64,000 nucleotides of DNA from Arthrobacter bambusae (GTDB lineage Bacteria > Actinomycetota > Actinomycetes > Actinomycetales > Micrococcaceae), in NCBI RefSeq assembly GCF_022606295.1, contig NZ_JAHHZS010000018.1, forward strand, positions 35,862-99,861, given 5' to 3'. The position numbers and the translations under genes were made by a program. How positions within the stretch are numbered: position 1 is the first letter of the stretch; each line of letters starts with the position of its first letter. Of this stretch, positions 17,006 through 25,509 are shown piece by piece. The notes beneath the pieces were generated by a model, which ran no database searches, had not been told where the DNA came from, and saw only the letters and a list, made by a program, of their open reading frames with translations.

Positions 17006-18157
17006 ATGGACGCCGAAGATTTCAAGGACGTACTTTCCGCAGTGCGCGATTTCGTTCGCACACAGGTTATCCCGCTCGAGGAGCAGATCGACAACGAGGA
17101 CCGCATCCCCGACGAACTCATCAAGGCTTCGCGCGAGATGGGCCTGTTCGGCTGGGCGATCCCGGAGGAGTACGGCGGGATCGGCCTCGACGCGGTCCAA
17201 GATGTACAGCTCGCGATGGAATTGGGATACACCACCCCCGCGTTCCGTTCTCTGTTCGGCACAAACAACGGGATCGCTGGGCAAGTGCTCGTGAACTACG
17301 GCACTGATGAGCAAAAGCTAAGCTGGCTCCCCCGTCTCGCCTCGGGCGAGGTGATCGCCTCGTTCGCACTCACAGAGGCGGACGCCGGCTCCGACCCGAG
17401 CGGTATGCGCGCGACCGCGATCAAGGAGGGCAATAGCTACCGGATCAACGGGTCGAAACGCTTCATAACCAACGCTCAACTCGCACAGGTGCTCGTGGTA
17501 TTCGCGCGCACGGATCCGAGCGCGGCGGGCAGCACGAAGGGGATCTCGGCATTCCTCGTCGACACAGATGCCCCCGGCGTCACCATCGGCCCCCACGACA
17601 AGAAGATGGGGCAGGAAGGTGCCTGGACGAGCGAGATCTACTTCGATGACGTCGTTGTGGGCGAGGAACGTCTCGTCGGCGGCCAGGAAGAGGTGGGATT
17701 CCATGCGGCAATGGCGTCGCTGGCGAAGGGCCGTCTCCACATATCCGCAGTCTGTGTCGGCCAGGCCCAGCGCATCCTCGACGAATCGATTTCCCACGCG
17801 GCGACCGCAACCCAGGGGGGCAAGGCCATCGGCACTTTCCAGCTCATCCAAGGGATGATCGGGGAGTCATATGCAGAGTTGCGCGCCGCGAAGGCCCTCG
17901 CGCTCGATGCCGCCCGCGATTTTCAGGATGGAACGGACCGCAAACTCGGGCCCTCCGCTTCGAAGCTCTATGCGAGCGAGATGCTCGGCCGCGTAGCTGA
18001 CCGCGGCGTGCAGATCCACGGCGGCCTAGGTTATATGCGCGCGGTCCCTGTCGAACGGTTCTACCGCGCCGCCCGCCTGTTCCGCATCTACGAGGGCACG
18101 AGCGAGGTACAGAAGGTCGTCATGGCGCGCCATCTGTTGAAGTCTGCCGGAATGTAG
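17006..18157 (+). CDS. acyl-CoA dehydrogenase (second of the operon)
   Basis: A 383-residue ACAD with WAIPEEYGG, SFALTEADAGSDPSGM, GSKRFITNA, QIHGGLGYMR and the catalytic-glutamate segment YEGTSEVQKVVMA. The start is preceded by AAAGGAG at a good distance. It is distinct from the dehydrogenase at 15350, so the pathway probably has two different dehydrogenation steps, or one enzyme has a different chain specificity. Last gene of the plus-strand operon. Confidence 0.92.
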   Translation: MDAEDFKDVLSAVRDFVRTQVIPLEEQIDNEDRIPDELIKASREMGLFGWAIPEEYGGIGLDAVQDVQLAMELGYTTPAFRSLFGTNNGIAGQVLVNYGTDEQKLSWLPRLASGEVIASFALTEADAGSDPSGMRATAIKEGNSYRINGSKRFITNAQLAQVLVVFARTDPSAAGSTKGISAFLVDTDAPGVTIGPHDKKMGQEGAWTSEIYFDDVVVGEERLVGGQEEVGFHAAMASLAKGRLHISAVCVGQAQRILDESISHAATATQGGKAIGTFQLIQGMIGESYAELRAAKALALDAARDFQDGTDRKLGPSASKLYASEMLGRVADRGVQIHGGLGYMRAVPVERFYRAARLFRIYEGTSEVQKVVMARHLLKSAGM

Positions 18158-18916
18158 AGCCACGCTAGCGGCGAGAAAGCGCCGGTTACCGGATGCTGCC
18201 GTCACTTTGAGAGCAACACGCCGAATCATCCATCCGCACACAGCGAAGCGCATGATCTGGCCGGCCGAGACGATCGAGCCTAACCTTGATGGCGAAACGC
18301 CAACGCAGCACGGCAGTGGACCAGCACTCCTACGGGGTATTGCGCCCGCTGCCGTGCGCATGATCGCCCCTGCCCCGCTCCTCGTGCCTCCATCCCCCGG
18401 CGAGCAGGGGGAACGCTGCGTGGCTTCCAAGGAGTTTCGGCGATCGAGAATCTGAATTTGCCGAGCTGCCCAGGAGCTCCTGGGAAATGATTCATGCCGA
18501 CGTCAAAAGGGCGGGAGTTTCCCGGCGGCTCCGTGCCCCCGTCCTCGGACGGCTAACTGCGGAGTGAACTCGCGGGCTCAAAACGGTGCCGAAAACCACA
18601 CCAGACCAGGGGTCTGCGCTTCGTGCACAACGCCGTCGATGCCGTCACTTCCGCACCTGTGTTCGAGATCCTGCGGATGACACCAATGGACAAGCGACCG
18701 CTGTCATAAGCAACGGCGTCGCCGTTCACAATGAAGGGAATTAGGTTCCATGCGGGTGGTGGCTGACGGAGGCTCCCTCTACCGGGCCCGGGACTTCGCC
18801 CGTTCTGGCAGACGCCGGCAATAGCGACATACGCACCTGTCCCCAGTGGCCAACGGCAAAGGCCCGTTGCCGCCGAGCACCGGTTTGATAGATTCCGATT
18901 CCTTGGCGGTAGGACG
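18158..18916. other. 760-bp gap without a recognisable gene
   Basis: Open frames occur on both strands (the longest about 177 codons, minus strand, overlapping the CoA transferase end) but none has recognisable motifs or a plausible ribosome binding site. It separates convergent operons. No clear terminator hairpin was found. Confidence 0.5.
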
Positions 18917-20110
18917 CTATGCGTTCCTTCCCACTGGGAACTCGTTGCGGATTCGCTCAGTGTCCTCGCCGAGCTCGGGCACCCGCTCATCCGAGAACGA
19001 GTCCCAGCTCCCTCCGACGAACGGCGCTTTGAGCGCTGGCACAGATCCGCCTTGTACCGAGGCCTGATGCCATCGGCCTCGGTCACGCAGCTGGGGATGC
19101 TTGGAGAGCTCGATGGTGTTGTTTAGCCTAGCGTTGCCCAGCTGCGCGGCATCCGCCTTCGCCTGCAGCTCGGCCAGCGTGTGCCGTGAGGTCCACGCGG
19201 CGATGTGCGCGTCGAGCGCTTCGCGGTGTTGGATGCGAACCTCATTCGTCGCAAAGCGCGTGTCCGTCGCGAACTCGGGATCCGCCATCATGTTGTCACC
19301 CGTGAGCTTCAGCCATTCCCGGTTGGATGTCGCGCCAAGCACGATTGTCTGTCCGTCTCCCGTGGGGTAGGCCCCGTAGGGTGCCAGCATGGGCGTGCCC
19401 ATGGGAACTGGATCCGGCTGTACTCCGGTGTGGATCACCTGGTTGAGCGCAAAGCCGCTCATTTCGGAGGCGACGTCGAACATCGCGAGCGGAATGTAGG
19501 CTCCCTTTCCTGTTCGCGTCCTCGAGAAGAGGGCGGTCGCGATCGCTGAGAATGCGTAGAGCGCGGTGCCGATGTCGACTGTCGGCACACCGGGTTTGAC
19601 CGGAAACCCGGGCGCCCCCGTAAGTGAGCACACGCCGCTCTCGGCTTGGACCAGCAAGTCGTATGCGCGGCGATGCGACAGCGGGCCGCCGGCACCGAAA
19701 CCTGAGATATCCACGATGATGAGCTGTGGTAGCCGCTGGTGCAACTCCTGGGGATCGAAGCCAAGACGGGCGAGCGCCCCTGGCGCCATGTTTGTGACAA
19801 ACACGTCGGCCCCTGCGAGCAGCGTCTCGAAGACGCCTCGGTCGGCGTCTTCCTTGAGGTTCAGCCGTGCAGACTCCTTCCCGCGATTCAGCCACACGAA
19901 GTGGGCCGACATGCCGTTAACGCACTGATCATAGCTGCGCGTTGAGTCGCCACCGGCAAACTCCACTTTGATCACGCGCGCGCCGAGCTCCGCGAGATGC
20001 CTTGTGGCCAACGGACCGGAAATGGCCTGCTCGATCGAGACGACGGTCACGCCCGACAGCGGGCCGGTCGAGGCCTGGGAGTCACCCTCCATGGTTGTGC
20101 CGCCGGTCAT
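18917..20110 (-). CDS. CaiB/BaiF family CoA transferase (2)
   Basis: A 397-residue class III CoA transferase: LSGVTVVSIEQAISGPLATR, ELGARVIKVE, VWLNRGKESARLNLK, IIVDISGFGAGGP and the catalytic aspartate in PTVDIGTALYA (Asp179). The ATG at 20110 overlaps the stop of the enoyl-CoA hydratase in an ATGA arrangement, so the two are translationally coupled; an internal ATG at 20092 is an alternative. It would activate an acid with CoA from a pathway thioester. It is clearly different from the transferases at 6939 and 23107. Confidence 0.88.
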   Translation of the reverse strand: MTGGTTMEGDSQASTGPLSGVTVVSIEQAISGPLATRHLAELGARVIKVEFAGGDSTRSYDQCVNGMSAHFVWLNRGKESARLNLKEDADRGVFETLLAGADVFVTNMAPGALARLGFDPQELHQRLPQLIIVDISGFGAGGPLSHRRAYDLLVQAESGVCSLTGAPGFPVKPGVPTVDIGTALYAFSAIATALFSRTRTGKGAYIPLAMFDVASEMSGFALNQVIHTGVQPDPVPMGTPMLAPYGAYPTGDGQTIVLGATSNREWLKLTGDNMMADPEFATDTRFATNEVRIQHREALDAHIAAWTSRHTLAELQAKADAAQLGNARLNNTIELSKHPQLRDRGRWHQASVQGGSVPALKAPFVGGSWDSFSDERVPELGEDTERIRNEFPVGRNA

Positions 20111-20901
20111 GAGAACTTCGGGTTCCGCTTCTCGCGATGCGAGGCGACGCCCTCGCGCACGTCGGGTCCGCCGAACCCAAAGAACTCGTAACCGAGCGAG
20201 GCCTCGAAGATCGGGAAGGATTGGCGGTACCAATGGTTGAGTGAGTGCTTCGTCGCCGAGAGCGCGGGTTTCGACCCCGCGGCGAGCTTCTCGGCGACCT
20301 CACGCGCAGTCTGTTGCACGAGTTCGTCATCAACGACACGGGACACCATGCCGATGCGCTCGGCTTCCTCACCGCGAAGCACCTCGTTTGTAAGGAGATA
20401 ATATTTTGCCTTTGCCATCGAGGTCAGAAGGGGCCAGGCGACAGCTGCGTGGTCACCTGCCGCGACGCCGAGACGCACATGCCCGTCGATAATCTTGGCA
20501 TTCCGGCCAGCGATTGTGATGTCGGCAAGCGCGGCGGTCACGAGGCCGGCACCAGCGGCCGGGCCATTGATGGCAGCGATTACCGGCACGGGACACTCGA
20601 TGAGATTACGTACGAGTTCACGGGCTTCACGGTAAACGCGGGCACGTACATCAAAATCCGCGATCATGTCCTCGACGACGTCGAAGCTTCCACCCGCGGA
20701 GTAAGCGCGCTCCCCTTCCCCTCGGATGATGACGACGCGGACGCGCTCGTCCTTCCCGATGTCCTGCCAGATCTCGACAAGTTCACGGTGTGCGTCATGG
20801 CCAATTGCATGCAGGCCCGGACCGATGAGGTAGATGGTAATGATTCCCAGCTCATCGGGGCCCTCGATCTGAAGGGCGGAATACTGCTCATATCCAGACA
20901 C
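20107..20901 (-). CDS. enoyl-CoA hydratase/isomerase (crotonase) family protein
   Basis: A 264-residue crotonase-fold protein: [20 protein letters not shown] in the first oxyanion-hole region, then [22 protein letters not shown] (second oxyanion hole), and a C-terminal KHSLNHWYR trimerisation part. The start is a GTG at 20901 with GGGAG 4 bp before it. The glutamates usual for classical hydratases are not obvious (a [18 protein letters not shown] segment instead), so isomerase, hydrolase or C-C lyase activity is possible. It is coupled to the CoA transferase and divergent from the Meh-like gene across AT-rich site 4. Confidence 0.85.
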   Translation of the reverse strand: MSGYEQYSALQIEGPDELGIITIYLIGPGLHAIGHDAHRELVEIWQDIGKDERVRVVIIRGEGERAYSAGGSFDVVEDMIADFDVRARVYREARELVRNLIECPVPVIAAINGPAAGAGLVTAALADITIAGRNAKIIDGHVRLGVAAGDHAAVAWPLLTSMAKAKYYLLTNEVLRGEEAERIGMVSRVVDDELVQQTAREVAEKLAAGSKPALSATKHSLNHWYRQSFPIFEASLGYEFFGFGGPDVREGVASHREKRNPKFS

Positions 20902-20930
20902 GTGACTCCCTTGTTCGCAACCAATTGTAT

Positions 20931-20945
20931 CTACTATATAATATT
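20931..20945. promoter_or_regulatory. AT-rich operator-like element, site 4
   Basis: CTACTATATAATATT lies in the 81-bp divergent region between the enoyl-CoA hydratase and Meh-like genes. Fourteen bases match site 3 exactly in inverted orientation and eleven match site 1. Confidence 0.55.
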
Positions 20946-20982
20946 AGATAACACCGAAGGCGGGACACAAAGGAGTCAGTCC

Positions 20983-21867
20983 ATGAGCCAAGCTATCGAC
21001 TTGCGCGAAGACTACAGCGCATGGGTCTCGCGCAGTGAAACCCAAACGGACACCGCGTCGCGGTTCGCCGCGACCGGTCTGGCCGCTGTGCTCGATCACC
21101 GAATCGGCCCGGACCTGGATGTTGGTTTTCGTCTCTTCCCGTTGGCGCATTGGCTGCAGTTCCCGCCAACCGCCACGATGAGTGAACTCGGCGCTGACGG
21201 CCACCCCAAGCTGGGAGGTTTCATGCCGCCGCTGCCGTTGCCGCGCAGAATGTGGGCAGGCAGCAAGATCGCTTTCCACTCACCCATCCTGGTCGGCCAG
21301 CAACTCAGTCGCACGACCACCATCGAATCCATCACCCCGAAACACGGATCAAGCGGACGACTCTGCTTTGTCGGTCTGCGCCATGACGTGAGCGCAGACG
21401 GCATCTCCGCGCTGACCGAGCATCAGACCATCGTTTACCGGGAAGCTGCCGAAGCGGATCCCGCCGCCCCGTCACCGCGGCGTCCGCCCCGTGCTGATAC
21501 CCCCGCGCCTGAGGGCTGGGACTGGTCACGGGTCAAACGTGTGGACGAGGTGACACTGTTCCGTTACTCGGCTCTGACGTTCAACTCGCACCGCATCCAC
21601 TACGACCTGCCCTATGCCACGGAGATCGAAGGGTACCCCGGTCTTGTCGTGCACGGCCCCCTCTCCGCCACCTTGATGATGGACTCTTTCCTGACGGAGC
21701 ACCCCGGCTCTCGACTCACCAAATTTGAATTCTCGACGCGTTCTCCGGTGTTCGTAAACGAGCACGTTCATATCGTCGGACGCGCCGCCGCGGATGGCAC
21801 CGAGGAACTCGCCGTCATAGCCTCTGGCGGGCAGGCAGCCGTCACTGCACGCATCAGCTTCCGCTGA
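20983..21867 (+). CDS. meh: FAS1-DH/MaoC two-domain hydratase, 3-methylfumaryl-CoA hydratase (Meh)-like
   Basis: A 294-residue double hot-dog protein. The N-terminal half has the FAS1-type dehydratase pattern seen in proteins annotated as Meh: WLQFPPTATMSELGADGHP, GGFMPPLPLPRRMWAG and an ALTEHQTIVYRE end. The C-terminal half has RYSALTFNSHRIHYD and GYPGLVVHGPLSATL, the catalytic His-rich hydratase part. Meh hydrates mesaconyl-C4-CoA (3-methylfumaryl-CoA) to (S)-citramalyl-CoA. AAGGAG precedes the ATG. First gene of an operon with a thiolase, an Mct-like isomerase and an SDR, which strongly supports the Meh reading. A hydratase for another branched enoyl-CoA remains possible. Confidence 0.8.
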   Translation: MSQAIDLREDYSAWVSRSETQTDTASRFAATGLAAVLDHRIGPDLDVGFRLFPLAHWLQFPPTATMSELGADGHPKLGGFMPPLPLPRRMWAGSKIAFHSPILVGQQLSRTTTIESITPKHGSSGRLCFVGLRHDVSADGISALTEHQTIVYREAAEADPAAPSPRRPPRADTPAPEGWDWSRVKRVDEVTLFRYSALTFNSHRIHYDLPYATEIEGYPGLVVHGPLSATLMMDSFLTEHPGSRLTKFEFSTRSPVFVNEHVHIVGRAAADGTEELAVIASGGQAAVTARISFR

Positions 21868-21908
21868 TCCCCACTCACTTTCCAGACCTTTACGAAAAGA
21901 GACACGAG

Positions 21909-23105
21909 ATGTCCAGAGCCGCCATTATTGCCCCCGTACGCACCGGAGTCGGTGCCTTCGGGAAGTCCCTTCTGCCTGTCAGCGTCGAGCAACTCGGCGC
22001 GGCTGTTGTAAGGGCGGTGATCGAGCGTTCGGGCATCGATCCCCAGCTTATCGAAGATGTCGTGTTCGCGCAGTCGTACGCGTCGAGCGAGACGCCGTGC
22101 GTGGGCCGCTGGGTCGCACTCCAGGCCGGGCTACCGATTCACACCGCCGGTCTGCAGCTGGACCGCCGCTGCGGCGGGGGGCTACAGGCGATCGCCACCG
22201 CCGCCATGATGGTGCAAACCGGTGCCGCCGACGTCGTCATCGCCGGGGGCGTCGAGAGCATGAGCAACATCGAGTACTACTCCACGAACATGCGGTGGGG
22301 AGCCCGCACGGGCAACACGACCTTCTACGACCGCCTGGATCGCGGCCGTGAGCGCTCCCAGCCGGAGGAACGCTTCGGCTACATCTCCGGGATGATCGAG
22401 ACCGCAGAGAACGTGGCCTATCGCTATGGAATCACACGGGAGGAAGCCGACGCATTCGCTGTGCGCAGCCACCACAACGCCGCGGCCGCGTGGGAACGGG
22501 GAGCCTTCGACAATGAGGTCGTCCCCGTCAGCGTGCCCCAGCGCAAGGGCGACCCCATCCTCTTTGCGCGGGACGAGGGCATTCGCCCCGATACCAGCAT
22601 GGAAACCCTCTCCAACCTGCGTCCGCTGATGAAGGACGGGATCACGACCGCGGGCAACGCCAGCCAACAAAACGACGCGGCCTCCGCGTGCCTCATCGTT
22701 TCAGAGGACAAACTCGACGAGTACGGCGTCGAACCAATCGCGTTCCTCGAGGGCTGGGCCGCCGTAGGATGCGAACCGGCGGAGATGGGACTCGGCCCGG
22801 TACCGGCCGTCGAGAAGCTCTTCAAACGCGCGGGCCGCGGCTGGAGCGACATCGACCTCGTGGAACTCAACGAGGCCTTCGCCGCCCAGGCGCTTGGCGT
22901 ATTGCGCGGCTGGGGATGGGAGGACCTGGACAGGCTCAACGTCAACGGCTCGGGGATCTCACTCGGACACCCGGTCGGCGCGACGGGCGTGCGCATCATG
23001 ACCACGCTGTTGCATGAGCTCCATCGCCGCGGGGGCGGACGCGGACTTGAGACCATGTGCATCGGAGGCGGCCAGGGCATGGCGGCGCTCTTCGAGGTGG
23101 TGTGA
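21909..23105 (+). CDS. thiolase (acetyl-CoA C-acyltransferase)
   Basis: A 398-residue thiolase of the degradative class: the acylated cysteine in LDRRCGGGLQAIATAA (Cys88), the GGVESMSN region, LNEAFAAQALGV with its conserved Asn-Glu, SGISLGHPVGATG with the catalytic His, and the second cysteine in ETMCIGGGQGMAALFE. It cleaves a 3-oxoacyl-CoA with CoA to give acetyl-CoA and a shortened acyl-CoA. Its stop is one base before the start of the Mct-like gene, so the two are co-translated. The shortened product could be 2-methylsuccinyl-CoA under the pathway hypothesis. Confidence 0.93.
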   Translation: MSRAAIIAPVRTGVGAFGKSLLPVSVEQLGAAVVRAVIERSGIDPQLIEDVVFAQSYASSETPCVGRWVALQAGLPIHTAGLQLDRRCGGGLQAIATAAMMVQTGAADVVIAGGVESMSNIEYYSTNMRWGARTGNTTFYDRLDRGRERSQPEERFGYISGMIETAENVAYRYGITREEADAFAVRSHHNAAAAWERGAFDNEVVPVSVPQRKGDPILFARDEGIRPDTSMETLSNLRPLMKDGITTAGNASQQNDAASACLIVSEDKLDEYGVEPIAFLEGWAAVGCEPAEMGLGPVPAVEKLFKRAGRGWSDIDLVELNEAFAAQALGVLRGWGWEDLDRLNVNGSGISLGHPVGATGVRIMTTLLHELHRRGGGRGLETMCIGGGQGMAALFEVV

Positions 23106-23106
23106 A

Positions 23107-24318
23107 ATGTCCCGGCACACACCCCGCCCGGCTCCGCTTGCGGGCCTTCGCGTCGTCGAGATCTCGGCCTTCGTCGCAGCCCCCCTCGGCGGCATGACGC
23201 TCGCCCAACTCGGCGCCGAGGTGATCCGGATCGACCCCATCGGCGGGAACATCGACCACAGCCGCTGGCCAGTCACGGATGACGGCAAGAGCATTTACTG
23301 GGCGAGCCTGAACAAGGGCAAACAGTCGGTGACGCTCAACCTCAACAGCATCGAGGGCCAGGCGATCGCGACCGAGATCATCGCCTCCGCGGGCACGCTG
23401 ATCACGAACCTTCCGAGCCGCGGATGGCTCAGCTACCAGAATCTCGTTCAGCAGCGCCCTGACCTTGTGATGCTGAGACTCACCGGCAGTCACGATGGCT
23501 CCCCCGCCGTCGACTACACGGTCAACGCCGCAAGCGGATTTCCCGCGATCACCGGTTCCGACATGGAACCAATCAATCATGCCCTCCCGGCATGGGACAT
23601 TGCCGCCGGGCTTTACATTGCGATGGGCGTGCTCGGCGCGGAGCTCGAACGGCGTCACTCCGGCGAGGGACAGGAAATCAACATTGCCCTGTCCGACGTC
23701 ATGCTCGCGACGGTGGGAAATTTAGGCTACGTGGCGGAGATCCAAGTCAACGGCGCTACCCGCGGCCCCCTCGGCAACGGACTCTACGGCGCCTACGGCC
23801 AAAGCTTCACCTCCTCCGACGGGCGCGACGTTATGGTAGTCGTCATCTCAAATCGGCACTGGCGCTCCCTCGGCGAGGCGACGGGGCTCACAGACAAGCT
23901 AGCGATGATCGGTCCCATGCTCGACGTGGATCTCGGGAGTGAGGGCGGCCGCTATGAAGCACGCGAGGCCATCGACGCGGTGCTGAGACCTTGGTTCGCA
24001 GGGCACACCGCCGAAGAAGCCTCGAAAGTGCTCGCGAACGCAGGCGTGCTCCAGGGCATATTTCAAACCTTCGAGGAACTCGTCACGCGCGATCCGCGCT
24101 GCTCGACCGCGAACCCGCTCTTCACCGAGATTGACCAGCCCGGAATCGGACGGGTGCTCGCGCCGCGAATCCCGCTCAGCTATCTGGGCTCACCCCTCGC
24201 CGACGCTCAACCCGCGCCGGTGCTCGGTGAAAGCACTCATGAGGTCCTAACCACGGTTCTGGGTCGATCGTCGGACGAAATCGCTCGCCTCAGAACAAGC
24301 GGGATCCTCGCCTCCTGA
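23107..24318 (+). CDS. mct: 2-methylfumaryl-CoA isomerase (Mct)-like CoA transferase
   Basis: A 403-residue CaiB/BaiF-family protein. Its N-terminal segments SAFVAAPLGGMTLAQLG (20-36) and RIDPIGG followed by RWPVTDDGKS, then SLNKGKQS, RGWLSY, VDYTVN and NHALPAWDIAAG (catalytic Asp164) follow the distinctive pattern I remember for Chloroflexus Mct, not that of ordinary formyl- or carnitine-CoA transferases. Mct moves CoA within one molecule, from the C1 to the C4 carboxyl of mesaconyl-CoA. The upstream frame overlapping the thiolase is not used; the ATG is 1 bp after the thiolase stop. Adjacent Meh-like and lyase genes fit the next steps. Confidence 0.82.
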   Translation: MSRHTPRPAPLAGLRVVEISAFVAAPLGGMTLAQLGAEVIRIDPIGGNIDHSRWPVTDDGKSIYWASLNKGKQSVTLNLNSIEGQAIATEIIASAGTLITNLPSRGWLSYQNLVQQRPDLVMLRLTGSHDGSPAVDYTVNAASGFPAITGSDMEPINHALPAWDIAAGLYIAMGVLGAELERRHSGEGQEINIALSDVMLATVGNLGYVAEIQVNGATRGPLGNGLYGAYGQSFTSSDGRDVMVVVISNRHWRSLGEATGLTDKLAMIGPMLDVDLGSEGGRYEAREAIDAVLRPWFAGHTAEEASKVLANAGVLQGIFQTFEELVTRDPRCSTANPLFTEIDQPGIGRVLAPRIPLSYLGSPLADAQPAPVLGESTHEVLTTVLGRSSDEIARLRTSGILAS

Positions 24319-24378
24319 CGACCGGCTGAGCCGCCCCGGCCGCCGGCACCTCAACATCACCCTGCAAGGAGAATCACC

Positions 24379-25122
24379 ATGGCATTACTCAAAGACCGCA
24401 CGGCCGTCATCACCGGCTCTGCACAAGGGATCGGCTACGCGATCGCCGAAGCATTCGCCGCCGAGGGTGCAAACGTTGTCATCGCCGACATCAACGCCGA
24501 TGCCGCTAACGAGGCGGCGGCACAGCTTGCGATCGGTAATCGTGCCATCGGCGCCGCCTGCAACGTCGCGGTCGCCGAGGACATTGACGCGCTCGTACAA
24601 GCTGCAACCAACACCTTCGGAACCCTCGACGTATTCGTCAACAATGCGGGCATAACCCGCGATGCAACAATGCGGAAGATGACCGAGGAGATGTTCGACC
24701 AGGTTATCTCCGTGCATCTGCGGGGCAGCTGGCTAGGCACGCGCGCTGCTTCCAACATCATGCGCAATCAGCGGCATGGAGGATCCATCGTCAATATCTC
24801 GTCGATCTCCGGCAAGGTTGGACTGCTTGGCCAAACCAACTACAGCGCAGCGAAGGCTGGCATTGTAGGACTCACGAAGGCCGCTGCAAAGGAGGTCGGT
24901 TTCGCGAATGTGCGGGTCAACTCCGTGATGCCAGGGCTCATCCGCACGCCCATGACTGAGGGCATGCGTGAGGACATCAAGGAGGCACGGCTGAAGGAGA
25001 TCGCGCTCGGTCGCATGGGAGAACCCGCCGAGATCGCTCAGGCTGTGCTCTTCCTTGCCAGCGACATGTCTAGCTACATATCAGGCGCAGTGATCGAGGT
25101 TACGGGCGGGCGACACATGTAA
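24379..25122 (+). CDS. SDR family dehydrogenase, FabG/3-hydroxyacyl-CoA dehydrogenase-like
   Basis: A 247-residue classical short-chain dehydrogenase: TGSAQGIGYAIAEAF (cofactor site), NNAGITRDATMRKM, the catalytic Ser in NISSISGKVG, and YSAAK with Tyr and Lys. Asp in VIADIN at the end of beta-2 favours NAD over NADP. AAGGAG precedes the ATG. As the last gene after Meh, thiolase and Mct it most likely oxidises a 3-hydroxyacyl-CoA to the thiolase substrate. Confidence 0.9.
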   Translation: MALLKDRTAVITGSAQGIGYAIAEAFAAEGANVVIADINADAANEAAAQLAIGNRAIGAACNVAVAEDIDALVQAATNTFGTLDVFVNNAGITRDATMRKMTEEMFDQVISVHLRGSWLGTRAASNIMRNQRHGGSIVNISSISGKVGLLGQTNYSAAKAGIVGLTKAAAKEVGFANVRVNSVMPGLIRTPMTEGMREDIKEARLKEIALGRMGEPAEIAQAVLFLASDMSSYISGAVIEVTGGRHM

Positions 25123-25288
25123 GCATTTGCCCGGGTGGAAATGACCGGGATCAGATTCCAGAGCTGCTGAAACTCAGGCGACCGGCCTGCAGGATACAAA
25201 GGGCGTCAAACAGGTGCGGTAAGTTGCCTAGAGATATGAAGTGAGGGTTGCGGATCTTTCCGTCCGGGACGGGCATTATCGCCGGGGC

Positions 25289-25351
25289 GGTCCCGCAGTG
25301 CCGGCTTAGGGTGCTCCGCTGCGCCCGGATGGAGGGCGGCGCTGCGGGACC
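25289..25351 (+). ncRNA. candidate bridge RNA stem of the IS110 element
   Basis: GGTCCCGCAG (25289-25298) and CTGCGGGACC (25342-25351) form a perfect 10-bp stem around a 43-nt GC-rich internal segment with further pairing potential. It is 160 bp before the recombinase start, the place where IS110-group elements encode bridge RNA. Only the structure is seen here; the RNA identity is inference. Confidence 0.4.
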
Positions 25352-25509
25352 TGGAACCCGGCGGTGATGTCCTTTATTCCGGACGGGCAAGTGGGGCCGG
25401 GGCCTTCTGTTTCACAGGGCCGTGGGTTGCCATTAACGGCTCCCTTGGCCTGACGGCTCCTCGGGGGTGCAATGGTAGTGCCACATGTGAGGTTTGGGAG
25501 GTCCCGGCT

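Noticed and set aside
20245..20982. Extension of the Meh-like frame upstream
   Set aside because: It is antisense to the enoyl-CoA hydratase and lacks motifs; the ATG at 20983 has a strong ribosome site.
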